Below, in pieces: positions 19,070 to 28,049 of a DNA stretch of 64,000 bases (positions are counted from its first letter, which is position 1; each line of letters begins with the position of its first letter). Source of the DNA: Opitutia bacterium (lineage in GTDB: Bacteria > Verrucomicrobiota > Verrucomicrobiia > Opitutales > Opitutaceae); contig CANJIU010000008.1 in assembly GCA_947474365.1 (NCBI GenBank), forward strand, positions 1-64,000. Direction: 5' to 3'. The notes below the pieces were generated by a model. That model worked only from the letters and a program-made list of their open reading frames with translations, searched no databases and had not been told where the DNA came from. The position numbers were made by a program, and so were the translations under genes.

Positions 19070-19741
19070 ATGAAAATGCCTTCCCTCTTGCCCAACTGCT
19101 CCGTCCTCCTGTTCGTCCTCGTTCTGGCGCCTCTGGCGCACGCGGGCGACGCCAGCTACAAGTCCGAGTTGTTCCAGCGCACGAAGCTCATCTATGCGGA
19201 CTCGTTTGACGGCCCGCTCAACTCCGCCTTCTGGGAAGTCCGCCAAAACACCGGCTGGGCGATCAAGAATGGCGTGCTCACCGGAAGTCCGTCGTCCCCG
19301 GAGTTTCAGGAAAAGAAGAAGGCCAGCGCCGATCCCTCTCACGCCGGCTTGAAGCCCGTGATCTGGCTCAAGCAGGTGCCCGAGAATTTCGTCTGCTCGC
19401 TGCGCCTGCGCTACAGCGCGAAGGCCTACCAAAAGGGTTTTCCGCTGCTCGACCTCGGGCACCACACCAACACAATCACCTTTGACGAAAAGAAGACGAC
19501 CTTGACGCTGAAAAAGAACGTCGAGCGGCTGGCAGTGGAGCAACCGCTCTTTGCGCTGAACCAGTGGCACGAAGTCGTGATCGAACTGAAGAAAGGCACG
19601 CTCCTCCTCAAAATCGACGGTCAGAAACACGTCTTCCACAGCACGAACATCGACATGGCGGGACAGCACCAAATCGACTTCAAGGCGGTCGACGCCGGGA
19701 GCTGCGAGATCGACGACGTGAAGCTGTGGGAGGGGTTGTGA
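19070..19741 (+). CDS. Secreted concanavalin-like (LamG/DUF1080-type) protein
   Basis: The protein has 223 residues. The start is set at MKMPSLLPNCSVLLFVLVLAPLAHA, a signal peptide. The mature part has the layout of 3-keto-disaccharide hydrolase/DUF1080-like jelly rolls: YADSFDGPLNSAFWE at the front, GWAIKNGVLTGSPSS, then NQWHEVVIELKKGTLLLKIDGQ and a closing strand CEIDDVKLWEGL. Such proteins bind or cleave sugars outside the cytoplasm. No catalytic residues are secure here, so binding alone is possible. The gene stands alone, 263 bases before the S46 peptidase. Confidence 0.7.
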   Translation: MKMPSLLPNCSVLLFVLVLAPLAHAGDASYKSELFQRTKLIYADSFDGPLNSAFWEVRQNTGWAIKNGVLTGSPSSPEFQEKKKASADPSHAGLKPVIWLKQVPENFVCSLRLRYSAKAYQKGFPLLDLGHHTNTITFDEKKTTLTLKKNVERLAVEQPLFALNQWHEVVIELKKGTLLLKIDGQKHVFHSTNIDMAGQHQIDFKAVDAGSCEIDDVKLWEGL

Positions 19742-20004
19742 CGATTGCCCACCGGCGAAAGGCGCGTCGGGCATATTCCAATTTCACACGTTACGCTGCA
19801 CTCCGCTTCGATTAAGCAGAGCGGTTCGCGAATCCACCCAACACATCCGGGCAGAAACGGGCCGAGAGAATCGGGCAAACCCGCCTGTCCGCGACCTCCC
19901 GCCGGACCGCGCTGCCGATCAGCATGATGTCCGCCCGAATCGGCTGTAATTTTCAGGGCCGATTCCCACTGGCAAACGCCTCCGCCCGGTGCATGTTCGG
20001 CCGC

Positions 20005-22095
20005 ATGAAAACCCTGACCTCCCTCCTTCCGTGGATTGGCGCGACCGCGTTGGCCGTCGTCGGCGCGACGGCCCTGCGCGCCGATGAAGGCATGTGGCTG
20101 TACTCGGCCCCGCCCCGCGACGCCCTCAAGGCGAAATACGGCTTCACCGTCACCGATGCCTGGCTCGAACACCTCATGAAATCCTCCGTCCGCTTCAACA
20201 GCGGCGGCTCGGGCTCCTTCGTCAGCGGAGACGGCCTCGTCATCACCAACCACCACGTCGGCGCCGACGATCTCCAGAAGCTGAGCGACGAAAAGCACAA
20301 CTACCTTCGCGATGGCTTCAGCGCCGCGACGCTGGCCGAGGAAAAAAGGTGCGTCGACCTTGAGCTTAACGTTCTGCAGTCGATCGAGGACGTCACCCTC
20401 CGCGTCAACGCCGCGGTTCCAGCGGGTGCGACCGCCGACGAAGCGGTGGTCGCCCGACGCCGGATCACCGCGGAGATCGAGCAGGAGTCGCTCACGAAGA
20501 CCGGGTTGCGCAGCGACGTCGTCACGCTCTACCAGGGCGGCGCCTATCATCTTTATCGCTTTAAAAAATACACGGACATCCGGCTCGTGTTTGCGCCGGA
20601 GCAGAGCATCGCGTTTTTCGGCGGGGACCCGGACAACTTCGAATATCCCCGCTACGACCTCGATGTGTGTTTCTTTCGCGTCTACGAGGCCGGCCGGCCG
20701 GTGCGGCCGGCCCATTTTCTGAAATGGTCCGCCGAGGGCGCCAAGGATGGCGAGCTGGCCTTTGTCTCCGGCCATCCAGGCTCCACCCGACGGCTGCTCA
20801 CGATCCCGGAACTCACCTACATCCGTGACAATCAGCTCCCGTACAATCTTGAGCTCCTCAAACGCCGCGAGGTTCTCCTCTCGAATTGGAGCGCCCGCGA
20901 CGCCGAAAACGCCCGTCGGGCGAGGGAGGAGCTCTTTGGCATCCAAAATTCCCGCAAGGCGTATGACGGCTCAATCGCGGCGCTGCAGGACCCGGAATTT
21001 TTTGGCGCCAAGGTCGCCACCGAGGAGTCGTTCAAGAAGCAGCTCGCCGATCGGGCCGACGGCCGGGAGGCCCTCGCCGCGTTCCGGCGCATCGCGGAAG
21101 CGCAGGCGACCGTCACGAAAATCGTCGGTCGGCACCGGATGATCGAGGGCCGGGTTGGCTTCAATTGTGACTCGTTCGGACTCGCGCGCCATCTCCTTCG
21201 CGCCGGCGACGAACGTCCCAAGCCGAATGGCGCGCGTCTGCGCGAATACGGCGACGCCCGACGCGAGTCGTTCGAACAGCAGCTGTTTTCCGACAAGCCG
21301 ATCTATTCGGACCTGGAAATCCTCACGTTGGCCGACTCGCTCGGGATGCTGGTCGAGAAACTGGGAGCGGACGATCCCGTGGTGCGATTGGTCCTGGCCG
21401 GCAAATCCCCACGCACCCGCGCCGCCGACCTCATCAACACCACCCAGGTCCGCGACGTCGCTTTCCGCCGGAAACTCTACGAAGGTGGGTCCGCCGCGGT
21501 CGCCGCGGCCAAGGATCCGCTGATCGAGGTCGCCCGCGCAATCGACGCGGAGGCGCGCGCGCTCCGCAAAATTGTCGAGAGCGTCGACGAGACCAAGCAG
21601 CAGGCCCAGGCCATCATCGGCAAGGCCCGCTTCGCCGTCGAAGGGACCGGCAATTATCCCGATGCCACCTTCACGCTTCGGCTGAGCTACGGCGCGGTCA
21701 AAGGCTACGAGGAAAATGGGCGGCAAATCCCCGCGATCACGACGTTTGCCGGACTCTACGAGCGCAGCGCGAAGCAGGAAAACAAAGACCCGTTCGAGCT
21801 GCCCGCGCGCTGGCTGCAGAAAAAAGCCACGCTCAATCTGGCGACACCGTTCAATTTCGTCAGCACCGCCGACATCATCGGCGGCAACTCCGGCAGCCCG
21901 ACGGTGAACCGCGCCGGCGAGTTCATCGGCATCATCTTCGACGGCAACCTCCAGTCGCTCTCCGCCGACTTCGGCTATGAGGATCGACAGTCGCGCGCCC
22001 TGAGCGTCCACAGCGCCGGCATCCTGGAGGCATTGCGAAAAATTTACGTCGTCGACGCGCTAGCGGACGAGTTGGTCGCGGGCAAACGGCCGTAA
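20005..22095 (+). CDS. Exported S46-family dipeptidyl-peptidase (DPP7-like)
   Basis: The protein has 696 residues with the signal peptide MKTLTSLLPWIGATALAVVGATALRA. The mature start DEGMWLYSAPPR is typical of S46. The catalytic His lies in LVITNHHVG and the nucleophile Ser629 in IGGNSGSP. At the S1-pocket position that distinguishes DPP11 (Arg, acidic P1) from DPP7 (Gly, hydrophobic P1), the sequence reads FDGN, with Gly647, so DPP7-like specificity is expected. The assignment of that residue rests on motif recall, not an alignment. The enzyme removes dipeptides from periplasmic peptides and suits a bacterium that lives on protein. Confidence 0.92.
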   Translation: MKTLTSLLPWIGATALAVVGATALRADEGMWLYSAPPRDALKAKYGFTVTDAWLEHLMKSSVRFNSGGSGSFVSGDGLVITNHHVGADDLQKLSDEKHNYLRDGFSAATLAEEKRCVDLELNVLQSIEDVTLRVNAAVPAGATADEAVVARRRITAEIEQESLTKTGLRSDVVTLYQGGAYHLYRFKKYTDIRLVFAPEQSIAFFGGDPDNFEYPRYDLDVCFFRVYEAGRPVRPAHFLKWSAEGAKDGELAFVSGHPGSTRRLLTIPELTYIRDNQLPYNLELLKRREVLLSNWSARDAENARRAREELFGIQNSRKAYDGSIAALQDPEFFGAKVATEESFKKQLADRADGREALAAFRRIAEAQATVTKIVGRHRMIEGRVGFNCDSFGLARHLLRAGDERPKPNGARLREYGDARRESFEQQLFSDKPIYSDLEILTLADSLGMLVEKLGADDPVVRLVLAGKSPRTRAADLINTTQVRDVAFRRKLYEGGSAAVAAAKDPLIEVARAIDAEARALRKIVESVDETKQQAQAIIGKARFAVEGTGNYPDATFTLRLSYGAVKGYEENGRQIPAITTFAGLYERSAKQENKDPFELPARWLQKKATLNLATPFNFVSTADIIGGNSGSPTVNRAGEFIGIIFDGNLQSLSADFGYEDRQSRALSVHSAGILEALRKIYVVDALADELVAGKRP

Positions 22096-22299
22096 TCCCG
22101 TCCAAGCTTTGGAGTGGGAAGGGAGGCGCAGTGACCCTGACCGCGGCGAATCGGGTCATCCGCCGTTTTTCCCTTTGAAACCGGTTGGGAAACCACCCAT
22201 CACTCTTCGCGCTTTTCCGTTTTTCATGCGCGGCGCCCCAACGCCGGGCACGTCATCTCAAAAAAAATCCACGCTCCCCCAGCGTATCAGGCATCCCTT

Positions 22300-25200
22300 A
22301 TGAGCACTCCCGCCGCCGGCGAAAAATCCCCCGCGTCTTCCACGGCCACGCCCAAAATGAGCGCCCCTCCGACGCCGACACCCGACGCCCACGGTAAGCC
22401 GAAGTACCCCGGAATCCGTGTCACCTGCAACGGCAACTATCTGGTGACACAACACGTTGAGACCCGCGTCACCGAAGGCGGCGTGTTCTATCCCATCACC
22501 CCTTCGACTGAGGGCGGCGAGATTTACCAAGCGTCGTTTGCATCGGGCGAACTCAACGTCTGGGGCCAGCAGAAGGTCGCCGCCGAAACCGAGGGCGAAC
22601 ACGCCGCACAGGGTGGCGCGACCGCCTATGCCGTCACCGGTCGCCGCACGGTCAATTTCACCTCGGGTCAGGGGCTCGTCTACGCGATGGAGCAGTATTA
22701 CCACGCACCCGGCAAACTCTCGACGATGGTCCTGCAGGTCGGCGCGCGCGCACTGACCAAGCACGCGCTGAACGTCCATTGCGGCCACGACGATTTCTAC
22801 GCCGCGCTCGACACCGGCTGGATGATGCTGATGGCCAAGGACGCCCAGCAGGCCGCCGATCAGGGCATCATCCTGCGCAAGGTGGCCGAACTCGCGCTCA
22901 ATCCCGGCATGAACATCCAGGACGGCATGCTCACGACGCATTCGGAGCGCATGTACCTCGCCCCGGAGGCTGAGCTTCTCCGCGAGTTTCTCGGCGCCTG
23001 TGACGACCAGATTGACTGCCCCACTTCGGCGCAGCGGGAACTTTTTGGGCCAAAACGCCGCCGCGTGCCGCAGATGATGGACCTGAAGAATCCGATTCTT
23101 CTCGGGCCGGTGCAAAATCAGGAGCACCACATGAATGGCGTCGTAGCGCGCCGCAATAATTTCAACGAACCGATCCTCGGCTTCCTCGAGTCGGCGTTTG
23201 CCGAATTCGGCCGTCTCACCGGACGGCACTACGGCTTCATCCAGGAATACAAGACGGAGGACGCCGACACGGTCTTTGTCTCCCTCGGCTGCGCCGCCGA
23301 CAACATCGAGGCGGCGTGCGACTACCTCCGCGAACAGCGCAACGCCAAGGTGGGTTCGATCCACATCAACGTCATCCGCCCGTTCCCCGAGGCGGCAGTC
23401 ATCCAGGCGCTGCGCGGCAAGAAGAATGTAATCATCCTCGAGCGCACCGACGAAGGTCTCGCCGGCGACAATCCCCTCGCCCGCGACATCCGCGTGGCGC
23501 TCGGCAAGGCCAACGAGAATGCGCGGTTTCGCGACACCAATGCCAGCCACGACGGACGGCTCGGAGAGCCGTCCCTACCCTCGCTTACGTCGTCCAAGAC
23601 TCCCCGTCTCTTCCGTGGCGCCTATGGCATCGGCTCGCGCGACTTCCGACCGGAGCACACCATCGGCGCCTACGAGTTCGCGACCGGAGCGTCGGCCCGC
23701 AAGGACGGGCGCCGCGCCGACGACGGCGAGACGTTCTTCGTGCTCGGCGTCGACCATCCCTACGCGGTCATCAGCAAGGACACTCCGTCCCTGCTGCCTG
23801 AAGGAGCGATTGCAGTGCGGTTCCACTCCATCGGCGGCTGGGGCATGATTACGACCGGCAAGAATCTCGGGTCGATCATCGGCGACTTCGGCCAGTTCAT
23901 TTCCGAGCAGAATCCCAGCTACGACGCCGACGGCTTCCTCGTCGACAAGCTCTTCATCATGGCCAACCCGAAATACGGGTCGGAGAAGAAGGGCGCGCCT
24001 ACCAATTACTACCTCACGGTCGCGCCTTCGCAGATCAAGGTGAACTGCGAGCTGAACCACGTCGACGTCGTCCTCTGCTGCGACCCGAAGGCCTTCACGC
24101 ACACCAACCCGCTTGAAGGCATCAAGAAGGGCGGCTCACTCGTGTGGGAATCCAACGATTCGCCCGAGGTCGCCTGGCAACGTGTACCGGCGAAATACCG
24201 CCAGTGGATCCAGGAAAACAACATCCGCGTCTTCATCCTTCCCGGCTTCGACATCGCCCGAAAGGCGACGAACCAGACCGAGCTGCAGCTCCGCATGCAG
24301 GGGAATTCATTCCTCGGCGCGTTCTTCCGCGTGTCGCCCTTCCTGAAGACCTTCGGCATCACCGAGGAGAACTTCCACAAGGTCGTCCACAAGCAGTACG
24401 TGAAAAAGTTCGGGCGCTTCGGCGACGCCGTCGTCACCTCGAACATGACCGTGATGACCGAGGGATTTTCGCGCGTGACCGAGATCAAGATCGGCCGGAC
24501 CGACGATCCCGACCGCTCCTCGATGCGCAATCCCCTGCTCGCGCCGCTCGGCGATCACCAAATGATCCCGACCGCCGGCTGCGGCTCGTCCGGTTGCGGC
24601 AGCATCCCGATGCCCGCGGCCCAGCCCGCGCGCGCACCGTTCCAGACTCTCGCCAAATTTGATTCGGAATTCCGCGCCGGCCTGGGTTACCACCAACCCG
24701 CTGGCGCGCTCGCCTCGGTCGGCGTCATCGGCGCCGGAACGGGCGCCACGCAGTCCAAGTACGTCGCCCGCCGCGAGACGCCTGTCTACATCGCCGAAAA
24801 CTGTACCCAGTGCATGGAGTGCATCACGGCCTGCCCCGACACCGCGCTGCCCAACATGGCGCAGGAGATCACCACGGTGCTCAAGACTGCGGTGAACAAT
24901 TACGTTTCAGATCCCGACGACCGCCGCGCATTCGGCACCGAAATTCCGGGAATCGAGCAACGCGCCCGCGCGAAGATGAATGAATCGGTCAAGGCCAAGA
25001 CCGGGGTCCCGTTCAAGGACATTGTCCGCGGCGAGGTGATCGCACTCGCCGGGATCTCGGAAAAAGCGAAGGCCGAGTTCACCGGCATCATCGACAAGCT
25101 CCCGCTCTCCTACAGCAACGTCCCCGCGATCTTCCGTTCGCTTGAGGCGAAGACGCCCGGCGCCGGCGGCCTGTTCTCCATCTTCGTCTCCGACCTCTGC

Positions 25201-27117
25201 AAGGGTTGCGGCGAATGCGTGCAGGTCTGCGGCGACCACGACGCGCTGCGCATGACGCGTGAGACGGAGGAACTCAACGCCGAGCTCACCACCGCACAGG
25301 TCTTCTCCCGGCTGCTGCCCGACACCCCGCAGAAATACCTCGGCCTTTACAACGACGGCGACGCCGCGAATTCCCGCGAGGCTGCGCTCCGCAATCACCT
25401 CATGGTGCGCCGCAACTACGAGGCGCTCGTCTCGGGCGACGGTGCCTGCGCCGGCTGCGGCGAGAAGAGCATCCTTCGCTCCGTCGCCAGCGTGACCGAG
25501 GCCTACATGCGGCCGCTCTATCACAAGAAGGCCGACCGCCTCCGCGCCAAAGCCGCCCGACTCGAAAAGGAGGGCGCCGAAAAACTCGCGGCCCTCCGGA
25601 CGCGCAACGAAAAGGAATATCAACTCTTCCGCACGACCTTCGCCCACGTCATCGTCGGACTCGGCGGCGAGAACGACGGTGACACCGCCAAGCGTATCGC
25701 AGACTACGAAGCGAAGAACGGCGCCATCACCGACGTCCAGCTCATCGGCGGCCTCGTCGCCGTGTTGCAGCAGGATGCGTTCAACCACAAGGAGCTCCAG
25801 TCCGTCGACGGCCGCCGTGCAAACGGCATGTCCGTGATGATGATGGGCGCGAGCACCGGTTGTAATACTGTTTATGGCTCCACGCCTCCGGGAAATCCGC
25901 ATCCCTATCCGTGGATGAATTCACTCTTCCAGGACGGTGCGACGATCTCGTGGCTCATGGCTGAATCGGTCATCGTCAACCACGCCCGCAGCTCATGCTC
26001 ACCGGAACGCCTGACCGACGCCCTGCTCGATCGCCCCGAAAACGTCATGACCGAGGCCGAGTACTTCACGCTGACCCACCTCGATGACGCGCTGATGACC
26101 GAGCAGGAAATCCGCGAACTCCCGAAGATCTGGGTGATCGGCGGCGACGGCGCCCTCGGCGACATCGGTTTCCAGAACGTATCGAAGGTGATTCTGCAGA
26201 ACCGCCCGAACGTGAAGATGCTGATGCTCGACACCCAGGTGTATTCCAACACCGGCGGACAGAACTCCGACTCGTCCACGATGCTCGGCGGCTACGATAT
26301 GAATCAGTTCGGCGTCGCATCGCAGGGCAAGTTGATCGAAAAGAAAAACGTTTCCGAAGCCTTCACCAGCGGCCACGGCTCCCCGTTCGTCGCCCAGGTC
26401 TCGATGGCCAACGCGGCCAAGCTCTACAAGGCGCTGCTCGACGGTCTCGAATACCGCGGCACCGCGTTCTTCCAGAGCTACACCACCTGCCAGCCGGAGC
26501 ACGGCGTCGGCGACAACATGAGTGCCGACCAGGCAAAGATGGTGCGCGACGCGCGCGGCATGCCCGAGTTCGTCTTCAACCCGCGTCGCGGCGAAACCGC
26601 GCAGGAGTCCTTCGACCTGAAGGGCAATCCGAACATCGACCGCGATTGGTGGCGCACGAAATACGCCAGCAACGGAGAAGAATATAACTTCGGCGTCGCC
26701 CACTGGGCGCTCACCGAGGGCCGCTTCCGTAAGCACCTCAAGTCGATCAAGGAGGAAGAGGCGGCCAAGCTCATCGCCTTCGACGACATGCTGCCGTTCG
26801 TCACCCAGGACGATGTCATCCACCGCCGCGTGTTCGACCCGAAGCATCGCAGCTTCGTGCCAAACTTCGGCTGCTACATCAAGGTGGAGACCGGCGGGAA
26901 ATTCAAATTCTACTCCGTGACGCGGCAGATGGTGCTCTTCGCCGTGGAGCGGCGCAAGGCGTGGCGCATGCTCCAGAGCAAGGCCGGCGTGACGAACAAG
27001 GACTACCTCGCGCAGAAGGCCTTCCTCGCCAAGGTCGACAAGGGAGAAATCCCACTCGCCGACGCAAAGTCCCGCGTGCGGGAGTTGTTTGCCGTCGAAG
27101 TCGCTGCCCTGAAGTAA
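22300..27117 (+). CDS. nifJ: Pyruvate:ferredoxin/flavodoxin oxidoreductase, extra-long NifJ type
   Basis: The protein has 1605 residues; usual NifJ has about 1170-1200. It decarboxylates pyruvate to acetyl-CoA, reducing ferredoxin. The alpha part (about 40-415) has EGGVFYPITPSTEGGE. The gamma part (about 440-730) has FHSIGGWGMITTGKNL. Two 4Fe-4S motifs follow, CTQCMECITACP near residue 836 and CKGCGECVQVCG near 965; they are about 130 residues apart, much wider than usual, and the second lacks the final Pro. The thiamine diphosphate part has CAGCGEKSILR (about 1046), GASTGCNTVYGSTPPGNPHPYPW, GGDGALGDIGFQN (about 1281) and QVYSNTGGQNSDSST. A charged, coiled-coil-like insert lies near 1065-1110. 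Residues 418-436 are an in-frame insertion encoded partly by a perfect palindrome. Confidence 0.93.
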   Translation: MSTPAAGEKSPASSTATPKMSAPPTPTPDAHGKPKYPGIRVTCNGNYLVTQHVETRVTEGGVFYPITPSTEGGEIYQASFASGELNVWGQQKVAAETEGEHAAQGGATAYAVTGRRTVNFTSGQGLVYAMEQYYHAPGKLSTMVLQVGARALTKHALNVHCGHDDFYAALDTGWMMLMAKDAQQAADQGIILRKVAELALNPGMNIQDGMLTTHSERMYLAPEAELLREFLGACDDQIDCPTSAQRELFGPKRRRVPQMMDLKNPILLGPVQNQEHHMNGVVARRNNFNEPILGFLESAFAEFGRLTGRHYGFIQEYKTEDADTVFVSLGCAADNIEAACDYLREQRNAKVGSIHINVIRPFPEAAVIQALRGKKNVIILERTDEGLAGDNPLARDIRVALGKANENARFRDTNASHDGRLGEPSLPSLTSSKTPRLFRGAYGIGSRDFRPEHTIGAYEFATGASARKDGRRADDGETFFVLGVDHPYAVISKDTPSLLPEGAIAVRFHSIGGWGMITTGKNLGSIIGDFGQFISEQNPSYDADGFLVDKLFIMANPKYGSEKKGAPTNYYLTVAPSQIKVNCELNHVDVVLCCDPKAFTHTNPLEGIKKGGSLVWESNDSPEVAWQRVPAKYRQWIQENNIRVFILPGFDIARKATNQTELQLRMQGNSFLGAFFRVSPFLKTFGITEENFHKVVHKQYVKKFGRFGDAVVTSNMTVMTEGFSRVTEIKIGRTDDPDRSSMRNPLLAPLGDHQMIPTAGCGSSGCGSIPMPAAQPARAPFQTLAKFDSEFRAGLGYHQPAGALASVGVIGAGTGATQSKYVARRETPVYIAENCTQCMECITACPDTALPNMAQEITTVLKTAVNNYVSDPDDRRAFGTEIPGIEQRARAKMNESVKAKTGVPFKDIVRGEVIALAGISEKAKAEFTGIIDKLPLSYSNVPAIFRSLEAKTPGAGGLFSIFVSDLCKGCGECVQVCGDHDALRMTRETEELNAELTTAQVFSRLLPDTPQKYLGLYNDGDAANSREAALRNHLMVRRNYEALVSGDGACAGCGEKSILRSVASVTEAYMRPLYHKKADRLRAKAARLEKEGAEKLAALRTRNEKEYQLFRTTFAHVIVGLGGENDGDTAKRIADYEAKNGAITDVQLIGGLVAVLQQDAFNHKELQSVDGRRANGMSVMMMGASTGCNTVYGSTPPGNPHPYPWMNSLFQDGATISWLMAESVIVNHARSSCSPERLTDALLDRPENVMTEAEYFTLTHLDDALMTEQEIRELPKIWVIGGDGALGDIGFQNVSKVILQNRPNVKMLMLDTQVYSNTGGQNSDSSTMLGGYDMNQFGVASQGKLIEKKNVSEAFTSGHGSPFVAQVSMANAAKLYKALLDGLEYRGTAFFQSYTTCQPEHGVGDNMSADQAKMVRDARGMPEFVFNPRRGETAQESFDLKGNPNIDRDWWRTKYASNGEEYNFGVAHWALTEGRFRKHLKSIKEEEAAKLIAFDDMLPFVTQDDVIHRRVFDPKHRSFVPNFGCYIKVETGGKFKFYSVTRQMVLFAVERRKAWRMLQSKAGVTNKDYLAQKAFLAKVDKGEIPLADAKSRVRELFAVEVAALK
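23554..23574. repeat. Perfect palindromic hairpin inside nifJ (REP-like element)
   Basis: GGACGGCTC (23554-23562), loop GGA, then GAGCCGTCC (23566-23574) form a 9-bp perfect stem. It is translated in frame as DGRLGEPSLP within a low-complexity linker joining two catalytic domains of the oxidoreductase. The position, symmetry and linker location suggest a mobile palindromic repeat tolerated inside a gene, as with the palindromic elements of Rickettsia. I saw no second copy in this window. Confidence 0.55.
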
Positions 27118-27143
27118 CGCCGGTCGCGGCTACGCGCCCGCAC

Positions 27144-27182
27144 GTCGGATCAACCCGTCTCACACCACGGGTTGAATCCGAC
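27144..27182. terminator. Strong bidirectional stem-loop between nifJ and the metallo-hydrolase gene
   Basis: GTCGGATCAACCCGT (27144-27158) pairs with ACGGGTTGAATCCGAC (27167-27182), giving 15 base pairs with a single bulged A and an 8-base loop. It sits at the junction of two convergent genes, and its right arm overlaps the last codons of the metallo-hydrolase. There is no T-tract, so it may end transcripts in both directions or protect their 3' ends. Confidence 0.65.
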
Positions 27183-27876
27183 GGCGGTCGAGTTCATCGC
27201 ACAAGTCCTCGAACCGCCGCCGCAATCGGGTGGCGTCCGGCACATCGTAATGCCCCGGCACGACCCACCGGGCGCCGATCGCGCGCGCCTTGCGCAGGCT
27301 CGCCGGCACCAAGGAGACATCGTCCGAAAAAATCCGCGGCGATGCCTGCGTTCGCATCATGAAGCGCACCCAGAGGTCGCCGCTGAACAGCAGGTCGTGT
27401 TTTTCCGAATAGAATCCGCAATGCCCCAGCGTATGCCCGGGCAGGTGCACCACACGCAAGCCACCCCAGAACGGCAGCGGATCGCCCTCGGCCATTGGCA
27501 CGTCGATTGTCACCGGACGATAGCCGGTGATTGTCCGCCCGGCGGCTTCGAGCACGCCGCACACCCGCGCCAATCCCCGATAAGGAAAAACTCCATCGAG
27601 GTGCGGCTGCTCAAGCGGGTGCGCGTAGACCGGCGCCCCCGACCACGCCTTCAACTCCGCCGCACTCCCCGCATGATCGATGTGCCCGTGGGTCAGAATG
27701 ATCGCCCGCAGATCGCGCGAGGCGAGCCCCGCCTTCGCCATGGCCCGGCGGATCCGGCCCGCGTCGCCGGGAAATCCGGTGTCGAGCACCACGGCGCCGT
27801 CGCGATCAACCAGGACGTGCGGCACGCTCATGAGGCCACGAACTGAGATGAGTCCTTCGGGCCAAGGTTGCGACAT
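27160..27876 (-). CDS. MBL-fold metallo-hydrolase
   Basis: The protein has 238 residues, is cytoplasmic and has no signal peptide. The zinc-binding motif is H63-G-H65-I-D67-H68 in LTHGHIDHAG, with further ligands in HLPGHTLGHCGF and VPGHYD. The overall pattern (VLDTGFPGDAGRIRRAM near the start) is that of glyoxalase II-like hydrolases. The reaction could be hydrolysis of a thioester or lactone. It is convergent with nifJ and its neighbours give no pathway. Confidence 0.85.
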   Translation of the reverse strand: MSQPWPEGLISVRGLMSVPHVLVDRDGAVVLDTGFPGDAGRIRRAMAKAGLASRDLRAIILTHGHIDHAGSAAELKAWSGAPVYAHPLEQPHLDGVFPYRGLARVCGVLEAAGRTITGYRPVTIDVPMAEGDPLPFWGGLRVVHLPGHTLGHCGFYSEKHDLLFSGDLWVRFMMRTQASPRIFSDDVSLVPASLRKARAIGARWVVPGHYDVPDATRLRRRFEDLCDELDRRRIQPVV

Positions 27877-28049
27877 GAGGAAGTGGGGGGAATAAGCGAC
27901 AGGGCATCAGCGGCGCTTCAGCGAAAACGCTGACGGTTATTCACGACCGTTGAGTCGGACCGCACCACGCATTACCCCCTTGCGAATGAAGAACGCAGCA
28001 ACCAAATCTGAAACAACGCTCCGAACTGATTTTTTCCCATCTTGGATTC

